Below the pieces are notes generated by a model, which saw only the letters and a list, made by a program, of their open reading frames with translations, was not told the DNA's origin and did no database searches. From FEN-1191 sp036490715 (lineage in GTDB: Bacteria > Pseudomonadota > Gammaproteobacteria > Steroidobacterales > Steroidobacteraceae): a DNA stretch of 64,000 nt. Positions 32,937 through 41,247 of this stretch are shown in pieces (the stretch's first letter is position 1; each line of letters starts with the position of its first letter). The DNA is taken from positions 1 to 64,000 of the forward strand of contig DASXDL010000031.1 in NCBI GenBank assembly GCA_036490715.1, given 5' to 3'. Both the position numbers and the translations under genes were made by a program.

Positions 32937-33754
32937 ACGCTACTGGCATGACAATTGGCCTGGTGTTTGGACTTGCCGCCGTCTGCAGCGCCGCCCGCGC
33001 CAGTTCGCTCAGGCCGCCGCCGGCTCTGCTCGCGCGCGTTGGTATCGAGCAGAACCTTGGAGGCCAGTTGCCGATGAACCTGAGCTTTCGCGATGCCAGC
33101 GGGCGCTCGCTGACGCTGCGCGAGCTCATCGCCGGGCGCCCGAGCGTGCTGGTGCTCGGTTACTACGGCTGTACCAATCTGTGCAGCACGGTGCGTGCCG
33201 GTGTGGCGCAGGCCATCGAGCGCACCGGCTTCACCCCCGGCAGCCAGTTCAACGTGATTCTGGCCAGCATCGACCCGCACGAGGGGCCACCCGAGGCGCT
33301 GCTGGCGCAGCGGGCCGACGAGCTGGCCCATCCGCAGGCGCAGGTTGAGCGCTGGCTGTATTTGACCGGCTCGCAACAGGCCAGTGTCGCGCTGGCCGAC
33401 GCCGTCGGCTTTCATGCACTCTACGATCCGCGTGACGGCCAGTACGCGCACGCCGCCGCCGTCGTGGTGCTCACGCCGCTGGGCGAGGTCGCGCAGTATC
33501 TGTTCGGCGTACGCTATCCGGCCCGGTCGCTGCGGCTGGCGCTGGTGCAAGCCTCCGAAGGCCGCCTGGGCAGCGCGGTCGATCGGCTGCTGCTGCTGTG
33601 CTGCGATTACGATGCGTCGACCGGGCGTTACAGTGTCGTGGTCGGGCGGCTGCTGCAAGCCCTCGGACTGCTGACGCTGCTGGCGTTGTTCGCGGGGCTG
33701 GCGTGGCTGCGCACGCACGAATCGCGTCGGCCCGATGTCAGGGGCCGCCGGTGA
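32933..33754 (+). CDS. SCO1/SenC-family copper chaperone for cytochrome oxidase
   Basis: The protein has 273 residues: an N-terminal signal, a thioredoxin-like domain with the copper-binding CxxxC (GYYGCTNLCS, Cys about 81 and 85) and the distal His (YAHAAAVVVLTP), and an added C-terminal membrane helix (LLQALGLLTLLALFAGLAWL). SCO proteins insert copper into the CuA site of oxidase subunit II, which is the next gene. Start and stop overlap neighbouring genes. Confidence 0.9.
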   Translation: MNATGMTIGLVFGLAAVCSAARASSLRPPPALLARVGIEQNLGGQLPMNLSFRDASGRSLTLRELIAGRPSVLVLGYYGCTNLCSTVRAGVAQAIERTGFTPGSQFNVILASIDPHEGPPEALLAQRADELAHPQAQVERWLYLTGSQQASVALADAVGFHALYDPRDGQYAHAAAVVVLTPLGEVAQYLFGVRYPARSLRLALVQASEGRLGSAVDRLLLLCCDYDASTGRYSVVVGRLLQALGLLTLLALFAGLAWLRTHESRRPDVRGRR

Positions 33755-34713
33755 GCACGCAGCACTTTCTGGTGCTGATCCCGCAGGCCTCCAGCCTCGC
33801 ACCGCGTATTGATGCGCTGTTCTGGGTCATGATCGGCCTGTGCTCGCTGGTGGCCGCCGGCGTGTTCGTGGCGATCGTGTTCTACTGCGTCCGCTACCGA
33901 CGCGGCAGTTCGGCCAGTCGCGAGGGTTGGCAGCAGCAGAGCCTGGGCCTTGAGTTGACCTGGACGCTGGTGCCATTCGCGCTGTTCATCGGCGTATTCG
34001 TCTGGAGCCTGTTCCTGTTCGTCGACGCCCGCACCCCACCGCCAGGGGCGCAAACCCTGTACGTCGTGGCCAAGCAGTGGATGTGGACCATCCAGCATCC
34101 CGGCGGCCAACGCGAGATCAATACGCTGCACGTGCCGGTGAACACGCCGATACGGCTGAGCATGACCTCGCAGGATGCGATCCACAGCTTCTATGTGCCG
34201 GCATTTCGCGTGAAGCAGGACGTGCTGCCCGGTCGCTATACGCAGCTGTGGTTTACCGCGACGAGCCTGGGGCGATTTCCGTTGTTCTGTGCCGAATACT
34301 GTGGCCTCGACCACGCCAGGATGGGCGGGGCGGTGGTGGTGATGCGGGCCGATGACTATAGCCGCTGGCTCACCGGAGCCGCAGAGCAGGGCACGCTGGC
34401 ACAGCAAGGCGCGGCGCTGTTTCGGGGTCGTGGCTGCGATGGCTGTCACGGCGACAATGCCGTGGTCCACGCACCTTCGTTGCAGGGCCTGTATGGGCAC
34501 AGCGTGGCGCTGGCCGGCGGCGGCAGCGCGATCGCCGATGATCGCTACCTGCGCGACAGCATGCTGCTGCCGCACACCCAGCGGGTCGCGGGCTTCGCGC
34601 CCATCATGCCCTCGTTCGCCGGTCAGCTCAGCGAGGAGGACCTGATCGCACTGATCGCCTACATCAAGTCTCTGGGTGCCACCCCAGCCGTGGACGACGA
34701 TGAACGCCATTGA
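33751..34713 (+). CDS. coxB: Cytochrome c oxidase subunit II with fused cytochrome c domain (caa3 type)
   Basis: From the overlapping GTG the protein has 320 residues. Two membrane helices are followed by a cupredoxin domain with the CuA motif CAEYCGLDHARM (about residues 180-191) and a C-terminal cytochrome c domain with CDGCH (about residue 230). The fused heme domain marks a caa3-type oxidase able to take electrons directly from ACIII. The stop overlaps coxA by 14 bases. Confidence 0.94.
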   Translation: MSTQHFLVLIPQASSLAPRIDALFWVMIGLCSLVAAGVFVAIVFYCVRYRRGSSASREGWQQQSLGLELTWTLVPFALFIGVFVWSLFLFVDARTPPPGAQTLYVVAKQWMWTIQHPGGQREINTLHVPVNTPIRLSMTSQDAIHSFYVPAFRVKQDVLPGRYTQLWFTATSLGRFPLFCAEYCGLDHARMGGAVVVMRADDYSRWLTGAAEQGTLAQQGAALFRGRGCDGCHGDNAVVHAPSLQGLYGHSVALAGGGSAIADDRYLRDSMLLPHTQRVAGFAPIMPSFAGQLSEEDLIALIAYIKSLGATPAVDDDERH

Positions 34714-36307
34714 CTCCAGCGCCCTCGACGGCAGCTTTCTGGCGCGCGGCCACAGTCTACGAGCCTGGCTCACCACGCTGGACCACAAGCGCATCGCGAT
34801 ACTGTATGCCGCGGGGATCACCTTCTTTTTCTTTCTGGGAGGGGCTGCCGCAACGCTGATTCGCCTGAACCTGGTGACCCCGGACGGCGCGCTGATGAGC
34901 GCCGAGAGCTACAACAAGACCTTCACCTTTCACGGCGTCATCATGGTGTGGTTCTTCCTGATCCCGTCTATTCCGACCACGCTGGGAAATTTCCTGCTGC
35001 CGCTGATGATCGGGGCGCGCGACGTGGCCTTCCCGCGGCTGAATCTAACCAGTTGGTATCTGTATATCGGTGGTGGTCTGTTCACGATCGCCGCGCTGCT
35101 GGCTGGAGGGGTGGACACCGGCTGGACGTTCTATACGCCGTTCTCGACCATGTTCTCCAACAGCAATGTGTTTCTGGTCGTGGCCGGAGTATTCATTACC
35201 GGATTTTCCTCGATCCTCACCGGTGTCAACTTCATCGTCACCACCCATGCGCTGCGAACCGCCGGCATGACCTGGTTTCGGCTGCCGCTGTTCGTCTGGG
35301 CGATCTACGCCACCTCGCTGGTGATGGTGCTCGCCACCCCGGTACTGGCCATGACTTTGGCGCTGATCGCACTGGAGCGCGGTCTGGGTGTGGGCATCTT
35401 CGATCCGGCGCTCGGGGGAGATCCGCTGCTGTTCCAGCATCTGTTCTGGTTCTACTCGCATCCGGCGGTGTACATCATGATCCTGCCGGCCATGGGGGTG
35501 GTGAGCGAGATCATCGCCTGCTTCGTGCGCCGGCGCGTCTTCGGCTACCGATTCATGACCTATTCGATGTTGGCGATTGCGGTGATCGGCTTCCTGGTCT
35601 GGGGTCATCACATGTTCGTCGCCGGCATGTCGACCTATGCGAGCCTGGTGTTCTCGATGCTGAGCTTCGTGGTGGCGGTGCCCTCGGCAATCAAGGTGTT
35701 CAACTGGACCACGACCTTGCGCAAGGGCCAGATCAGCTTCGAGGCGCCGATGCTGTACGCACTCGGCTTTGTCGGCCTGTTTTTGCTCGGCGGCCTGACC
35801 GGGCTGATTCTGGCCGCCCCGGCGCTCGATGTGCCGCTGACCGACACCTATTTCGTGGTGGCACATTTTCACTACGTGATGGTCGGTGGCTCGGTGATGG
35901 CGTATCTGGGTGGCATCCACTACTGGTGGCCGAAAATCACTGGCCGCCTGTACTCGGAAGCGTGGGCGCGCTTTGCCGCCATCCTGATGTTCTTCGGCTT
36001 CAATCTTACGTTCTTCCCCCAGTACATCCTCGGCTACGAGGGCATGCCGCGCCGCTATCACTCGTATCTGCCGCAGTTTCAGGCGCTCAACGTGCTGTCC
36101 TCGGCCGGCGCCTCGATCCTTGCCCTCGGCTACATATTGCCGGTGGTGTACCTGCTGTGGTCGCTGTGGCGCGGAGATTTGGCCGGCAATAACCCCTGGC
36201 ATGCCCGCGGCCTGGAGTGGCAGACCAGTTCGCCGCCGCCATCCGAGAACTTTCTGCGGCCGCCGCAGGTGCGCGAAGCCTACGCCTACGATCAGCCCGA
36301 GCCATGA
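34700..36307 (+). CDS. coxA: Cytochrome c oxidase subunit I
   Basis: The 535-residue protein has 12 or more membrane helices with the heme-copper ligands: TFHGVIM (low-spin heme His), YSHPAVYI (CuB His and Tyr), HHMF and HFHYVMVGG (heme a and a3 His). The helix VI motif YSHPAVY lacks the proton-channel glutamate of A1 oxidases and instead fits the A2 subfamily, as in Rhodothermus caa3. It reduces O2 to water and pumps protons. Confidence 0.95.
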   Translation: MNAIDSSALDGSFLARGHSLRAWLTTLDHKRIAILYAAGITFFFFLGGAAATLIRLNLVTPDGALMSAESYNKTFTFHGVIMVWFFLIPSIPTTLGNFLLPLMIGARDVAFPRLNLTSWYLYIGGGLFTIAALLAGGVDTGWTFYTPFSTMFSNSNVFLVVAGVFITGFSSILTGVNFIVTTHALRTAGMTWFRLPLFVWAIYATSLVMVLATPVLAMTLALIALERGLGVGIFDPALGGDPLLFQHLFWFYSHPAVYIMILPAMGVVSEIIACFVRRRVFGYRFMTYSMLAIAVIGFLVWGHHMFVAGMSTYASLVFSMLSFVVAVPSAIKVFNWTTTLRKGQISFEAPMLYALGFVGLFLLGGLTGLILAAPALDVPLTDTYFVVAHFHYVMVGGSVMAYLGGIHYWWPKITGRLYSEAWARFAAILMFFGFNLTFFPQYILGYEGMPRRYHSYLPQFQALNVLSSAGASILALGYILPVVYLLWSLWRGDLAGNNPWHARGLEWQTSSPPPSENFLRPPQVREAYAYDQPEP

Positions 36308-36948
36308 GCGCCTGCAGCGCGATCGAACAGCAGTACGACGACGCGGTCCAACAGCGCGAGGCGGCCACGCTGGGCATGTGGGTGTTCCTTGCAACCGAGA
36401 TCCTGTTCTTCGGGGTGCTGTTCGCGAGCTACACGATCTGCCGCGTGCTGCATCCAACCGGGTTCGCGATCGCCAGTCGGCACACCGACATGCTGCTGGG
36501 GACCATCGAGACTGCGGTGCTGTTGATCAGCAGCAGCCTGATCGCTCTGGCGGTGCGCGCGATCAAGCTCGACCAGCGGCGTGTTGCGAGTCTGCTGATG
36601 ACCGGCACCGCCGCACTGGGGGTCGCGTTCCTGGTGATGCACGGATTCGAGTACTTACGCGAATACCGGGAACACCTCATTCCGGGCCTCGACTTCATGC
36701 AATCCGGTCCTTATGCCCCGAGCGTTGAACTGTTTTTCTGCCTGTACTATTTCATCACCGGCTTTCATTCCCTGCACGTGCTGATCGGCGTCAGCGTGAT
36801 CCTGGTGCTGGCGGCGCGCGTGGCGCGTGGCAGCTTCGGCGCGCAGCGCTACACCACGCTGGAGCTGACCGCGCTGTACTGGCACCTGGTGGACATCGTG
36901 TGGATATTCGTCTACCCGCTGATCTATCTGATCGGGCGCTCCGGATGA
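36304..36948 (+). CDS. coxC: Cytochrome c oxidase subunit III
   Basis: The 214-residue membrane protein has about five helices. It begins REAATLGMWVFLATEILFFGVLFASY and ends with ELTALYWHLVDIVWIFVYPLIYL, both standard for subunit III. It stabilises subunit I and proton uptake. ATGA overlaps occur at both ends. Confidence 0.94.
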   Translation: MSACSAIEQQYDDAVQQREAATLGMWVFLATEILFFGVLFASYTICRVLHPTGFAIASRHTDMLLGTIETAVLLISSSLIALAVRAIKLDQRRVASLLMTGTAALGVAFLVMHGFEYLREYREHLIPGLDFMQSGPYAPSVELFFCLYYFITGFHSLHVLIGVSVILVLAARVARGSFGAQRYTTLELTALYWHLVDIVWIFVYPLIYLIGRSG

Positions 36949-37256
36949 GCGCTGCGCGCGCAGCGGCCCAGATCGTGCCGGTGCGCCGGTTGCTGTGGGT
37001 GCTTGCAGCGCTGCTGGGACTGCTGGCGCTGAGCGCCGGCAGCGCGTTGCTGAAGCTCGGCGTGTGGAATCCGATCATCAATTTCGCAGTGTCGGTAACC
37101 AAGACGCTGCTGGTTATGGCGGTGTTCATGCACGAGACCGAAGCCCGTCAATTGACCCGGCTGGTGTCAGCGCTCGGTTTCATCTGGCTTGCCATGCTGA
37201 TCGGTCTGTCGCTGGCCGACTTCCTGACCCGATCGCCGCTGCCAGCGCCCTGGTGA
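36945..37256 (+). CDS. coxD: Cytochrome c oxidase subunit IV-like protein
   Basis: The 103-residue protein has three hydrophobic helices, including WNPIINFAVSVTKTLLVMAVFMH, typical of the bacterial subunit IV (COX4_pro-like) group. It is a small assembly or stability subunit and the last gene of the 12-gene ACIII-oxidase operon. The 112 bases after it have no gene. Confidence 0.85.
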   Translation: MSAARAAAQIVPVRRLLWVLAALLGLLALSAGSALLKLGVWNPIINFAVSVTKTLLVMAVFMHETEARQLTRLVSALGFIWLAMLIGLSLADFLTRSPLPAPW

Positions 37257-37368
37257 TAGTCGGCGTCGCGTACCGTACGTCTTACCACCGGTTCCTACGC
37301 ACTGCCGGGTTGCGCACCGACAGCACGCGGGCCGTCCGACCGGTAGCCTTTCGATTCGCGAGGTCACA

Positions 37369-38079
37369 ATGATCGACAAGCTGCGTCGTCGCGATCTGTT
37401 AACCGGTACGGCGGCCGTTGTCATTGGCCAGTCGCTGGCGCGCGCCAGCGTGATCAGCACCGACACCGGCGAGCCCGCGAAAGCGGGGCCATGGCAGTAT
37501 TTCACCCCGGCGGAAGGCGCCCAGGTCGAAGCGCTGGTCGATCGGATCATTCCGCCGGATGCACAGACGCCGGGCGGCAAGGGCGCCGGCTGCGCAGTCT
37601 TCATCGACCGCCAGCTGGCCGGGCCGTTTGGTCGCCACGAAGGCTGGTACACGCTGCCACCATTCGTGAAGGGCATCAAGCAGCAGGGGCCGCAGTCGTC
37701 GAAAAACCCTGCGCAGCTGTATCGCTCGGCGCTCGCGGCGCTTGAGCGTTACTGTCGCGGCCAGCCGGGCGGCAAGTCACTGGCCGAACTTCCGGCAGAG
37801 AAGCTGGACGAGATCCTGCAGGCGCTGGAGAGCAGCACGCTGCAGCTTCAGGGCGATGAGGGCAAGACGTTTTTTGAGGCGCTCCTCACCGACACGCAGG
37901 AAGGGTTTTTCGCCGACCCGATCTATGGCGGCAATCGCGACATGTGCGCCTGGAAGATGATCGGTTTCCCCGGTGCGCGCTACGACTATCGCGACTGGGT
38001 CGGGCGCCACAACGAGCGCTACCCGCACCCGCCGGTCAGCATCGCCGGTCGCGCCGATTGGACCCCCAAGCGGCGATGA
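37369..38079 (+). CDS. Gluconate 2-dehydrogenase subunit 3-like protein
   Basis: The protein has 236 residues, with a Tat-like signal (KLRRRDLLTGTAAVVIGQSLARA). Its mature part matches the small subunit of FAD-dependent gluconate/sorbitol dehydrogenases (VEALVDRIIPPD, FFEALLTDTQEGFFADPIYGGNRD). The small subunit normally escorts the folded GMC subunit, encoded next and lacking its own signal, through the Tat system to the periplasm. It starts 112 bases after the oxidase operon. Confidence 0.9.
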   Translation: MIDKLRRRDLLTGTAAVVIGQSLARASVISTDTGEPAKAGPWQYFTPAEGAQVEALVDRIIPPDAQTPGGKGAGCAVFIDRQLAGPFGRHEGWYTLPPFVKGIKQQGPQSSKNPAQLYRSALAALERYCRGQPGGKSLAELPAEKLDEILQALESSTLQLQGDEGKTFFEALLTDTQEGFFADPIYGGNRDMCAWKMIGFPGARYDYRDWVGRHNERYPHPPVSIAGRADWTPKRR

Positions 38080-38089
38080 GCGCAACACG

Positions 38090-39874
38090 ATGAGCATCGC
38101 GCGCAAGCTGCCCCGCAAGGACGTCGTGGTCATTGGCCTCGGCTGGACCGGATCGATCCTCGCCAACGAGCTGACCGATGCCGGACTGGATGTCGTGGCG
38201 ATCGAGCGTGGCCCGTGGCGAGAGACCGCGGTCGACTTTCCGCCCAACCGCGTGCAGGACGAGCTGCGCTATCGCATCCGCCACGAGCTGTTCCTGCAGC
38301 CGGGGCAAACCACCTTCACGTTCCGCAACAAGATGGATCAGAGCGCGTTGCCGATCCGGACCTGGGGCGCGTTCATGCCACCCAATGGCGTCGGCGGCGG
38401 CGGGGTGCACTGGAATGCCGAAACCTGGCGCTTTCTGCCGTCCGATTTCCTCACCCGTTCGCATCTGATCGAGCGCTATGGCGCACACTTTCTGCCCGCT
38501 GACATGACCATCCAGGACTGGGGTGTCAGCTACGCTGAGCTCGAGCCGCACTATGACCGCTTTGAGTACCTGTGCGGCACCTCCGGCACCGCAGGCAATA
38601 TCAAGGGTCAAATCCAGCCCGGCGGCAATCCGTTCGAAGGCCCGCGTTCGCGGCCGTATCCGACACCGGCGCAGCAGCAGCCCTACAGCCACACGCTGTT
38701 CGGCCACGCGGCGCGCGAACTCGGTTACAACCCGTTCCCGCAACCCTCAGGCAATCTGTCACAGGCCTACACCAATCCACTCGGCGTGCGGCTTGGCCCC
38801 TGCAGCTATTGCGGCTTCTGCGAGTGGTTCGGCTGCGCCAATTATTCCAAGGCCAGTCCGCAGACCACGATCCTGCCGGTGCTGGTGCGCAAATCCAATT
38901 TCCAGGCGCGCGATCGCTGTGAGGTCACGCGCATCAATCTCGACCGTTCCGGCAGGCGCGCCACCGGCGTGACCTTCGTCGATTCCAGCGACGTCGAATG
39001 GGAGCAGCCGGCCGACCTTGTGATCCTGTCGGCCTACACGATCTTCAACGTGCAGCTCTTGCTGTTATCGGGCGTGGGCACGGCCTACGACCCGGTGGCC
39101 AATCGCGGGGTGATCGGACGCAATTTCACCCACCAGACCATCTCCGATGTCGAGAGCTTCTTCGAGAAGGACAAATTCATCTTCAATCCGTTCATCGCTT
39201 CCGGCGCGATCGGCATGTGCATCGATGAGTTCAACGGCGACAACTTCGATCACGGCCCGCATGGCTTCGTCGGCGGCGGCTACATGGGCCAGGTGCAGAC
39301 CGGCGGCCGACCGATCCAGACCACACCGGTACCGCCGGACACGCCGCGCTGGGGCGCGCGCTGGAAACAGGCAGTGCGCGACAACTACCTGTGCGCGCTC
39401 AAGCCCGGTACCGGCGTGCACGGCAGCATGTACAGCTACCGCGATGTGTATTGCGATCTGGATCCGACCTACAAGGATCGGTTCGGGCGGCCGCTGGTGC
39501 GAATCACCATGGACTTCCATGACAACGAACTCAAGCAGAACGTCTTCCTGACCGACCGCTACGCCGAAGTGTTTCGCGCCATGGGCGCCCGGCAGATGGT
39601 CAAGAAGTATCGCAAGGGACCCTACGACATCACCGACTACCAGACTACGCACCTGTGCGGCGGGGCGATCATGGGCAACGATCCGAAGACCAGCGCGGTC
39701 AATCGCTATCTGCAGAGCTGGGACGTGCCGAACCTGTTCGTGATGGGAGCCAGTGGCTTTCCGCAAAATGCCGGCTACAACCCGACTGGCACGCTGGCTG
39801 CGCTGGCCTACTGGTCGGCCGAGGCCATCCGCTCGAAATACCTCAAGAGCCCAGGGCCGCTGGTACATGCCTGA
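38090..39874 (+). CDS. GMC-family FAD dehydrogenase, large subunit (gluconate/alcohol dehydrogenase type)
   Basis: From the ATG at 38090 the protein has 594 residues. An FAD-binding motif (VVVIGLGWTGSILANELTDAG) lies at about residues 11-31, GVGGGGVHWN near 100, a cysteine cluster (CSYCGFCEWFGC) near 240 that may bind an Fe-S cluster, and a C-terminal catalytic region (THLCGGAIMG; GYNPTGTLAALAYW). It oxidises a sugar, sugar acid or polyol in the periplasm. The substrate cannot be read from sequence. It overlaps the cytochrome gene by 8 bases. Confidence 0.92.
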   Translation: MSIARKLPRKDVVVIGLGWTGSILANELTDAGLDVVAIERGPWRETAVDFPPNRVQDELRYRIRHELFLQPGQTTFTFRNKMDQSALPIRTWGAFMPPNGVGGGGVHWNAETWRFLPSDFLTRSHLIERYGAHFLPADMTIQDWGVSYAELEPHYDRFEYLCGTSGTAGNIKGQIQPGGNPFEGPRSRPYPTPAQQQPYSHTLFGHAARELGYNPFPQPSGNLSQAYTNPLGVRLGPCSYCGFCEWFGCANYSKASPQTTILPVLVRKSNFQARDRCEVTRINLDRSGRRATGVTFVDSSDVEWEQPADLVILSAYTIFNVQLLLLSGVGTAYDPVANRGVIGRNFTHQTISDVESFFEKDKFIFNPFIASGAIGMCIDEFNGDNFDHGPHGFVGGGYMGQVQTGGRPIQTTPVPPDTPRWGARWKQAVRDNYLCALKPGTGVHGSMYSYRDVYCDLDPTYKDRFGRPLVRITMDFHDNELKQNVFLTDRYAEVFRAMGARQMVKKYRKGPYDITDYQTTHLCGGAIMGNDPKTSAVNRYLQSWDVPNLFVMGASGFPQNAGYNPTGTLAALAYWSAEAIRSKYLKSPGPLVHA

Positions 39875-41129
39875 CCCGAGCTCGCCACTGCGGCTGGCGT
39901 GGGCAGTGGCCGCCGCCACGCTGTTGGCCGGCATGCCGCCATCGCGCGCCCAGAGCCCGCAGGACAATCAGGATTTCACGCAGATCGAGCGCGGCCGGTA
40001 CCTGGCGATCGCGGCCGACTGTGCCGCCTGTCACACCAACCCGCACGATCAACGCGCATTTGCGGGCGGCCGCCCGATCCAGACGCCGTTCGGCATGGTG
40101 CTGTCCGCGAACATCACCCCCGATCGCGAGACCGGCATCGGTGCCTGGAGCGACGCGCAGTTCGACGCGGCGCTGCGCGGCGGGCGCATGCCGAATGGAT
40201 CGCGGCTGTATCCAGCGATGCCCTATCCCTACTTCACGCGCATGTCGCGCGATGATGTGCGCGCTTTGCGCGCATATCTGAACACCCTCGAACCGGTCCA
40301 CCACCGGGTCGAGACCGATCAGCTGCCATTTCCATTCAATGTCCGCACCGGCATGAGCCTCTGGGATGCGCTCTATTTTCATCCGGGCGAGTTGCAGGCC
40401 GATGCGACCAAATCCGAGCAGTGGAACCGCGGCGCGTATCTGGTGGAGGGAGCGGGGCACTGCGGTGCCTGTCATACGCCCAAGACCTGGCTCGGCGGCG
40501 ATCGCTCCGGCCGCCAGCTGCACGGCTATTCCGAGCAGGACTGGTTTGGGCCCAATATCACCGGCGATGAGCATCGCGGCATCGGCGGCTGGTCGCAGAA
40601 TGATGTGGTCGAGTATCTCAAGACCGGGCACAACCGGTTCGCGGCCGCCTCAGGCCCCATGGCCGAGGAGGTGGCCGACTCCTCCTCGCGCATGAACAGC
40701 GCGGATCTGCAGGCGATCGCAAGTTATCTTAAGGATCAGCCAGGACAGCGCGTGGCGGTGAGCGCATTGTCGCCCTTCAATCCTGCCATGATCGCCGGGG
40801 CGGCGATCTACCAGGATTTATGCTCAGCCTGCCATAAGGCCGATGGCACCGGCGTGCCGTACCTGATTCCCAATCTGGCGCAGACGGCCTCGATTGCATC
40901 GCGCGAGCCGACCTCGTTGATCCACGTGGTGCTGCGCGGCGCCACTACGGTATCTACTGCTGATGAGCCAACCGCGCCGGCGATGCCCGCCTTTGGCGAT
41001 CAGCTCACCGATCAACAGGTGGCGGCCGTCATCACCTATGTTCGCAACAGCTGGGGACATGCCGCCGCCGCGCTCAGCGCCGGCGAGGTGCATGCCGCGC
41101 GCCAGACAAAGAGCGCACGCCACCGCTAG
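39867..41129 (+). CDS. Triheme cytochrome c subunit of the dehydrogenase
   Basis: The 420-residue product starts at the ATG inside the end of the GMC gene. A signal peptide (to about residue 28) is followed by three heme sites: CAACH (about 53), CGACH (about 200) and CSACH (about 325). The architecture matches the membrane-bound cytochrome subunit of gluconate and alcohol dehydrogenases, which delivers electrons to ubiquinone. The resulting quinol could feed ACIII encoded just upstream. Confidence 0.92.
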   Translation: MPDPSSPLRLAWAVAAATLLAGMPPSRAQSPQDNQDFTQIERGRYLAIAADCAACHTNPHDQRAFAGGRPIQTPFGMVLSANITPDRETGIGAWSDAQFDAALRGGRMPNGSRLYPAMPYPYFTRMSRDDVRALRAYLNTLEPVHHRVETDQLPFPFNVRTGMSLWDALYFHPGELQADATKSEQWNRGAYLVEGAGHCGACHTPKTWLGGDRSGRQLHGYSEQDWFGPNITGDEHRGIGGWSQNDVVEYLKTGHNRFAAASGPMAEEVADSSSRMNSADLQAIASYLKDQPGQRVAVSALSPFNPAMIAGAAIYQDLCSACHKADGTGVPYLIPNLAQTASIASREPTSLIHVVLRGATTVSTADEPTAPAMPAFGDQLTDQQVAAVITYVRNSWGHAAAALSAGEVHAARQTKSARHR

Positions 41130-41247
41130 CGCTTGCCGCGCAAGCGGGACCACGTCTGGACTGGCGCCACTGTCAGAACTCGCCGAGGCAAAGTGCCGTG
41201 ACGCGCCCAACGTTGTTGTGGCTGCGCGCCGCTAAGCTGTAGCGCGC

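Noticed and set aside
34948..36192. A 414-residue open frame inside coxA, and similar long frames inside the ClC gene (21544-22797) and the YdeP-like gene (41758-43194)
   Set aside because: They are shadow frames produced by high GC at third codon positions, and each lies inside a gene with clear family motifs.
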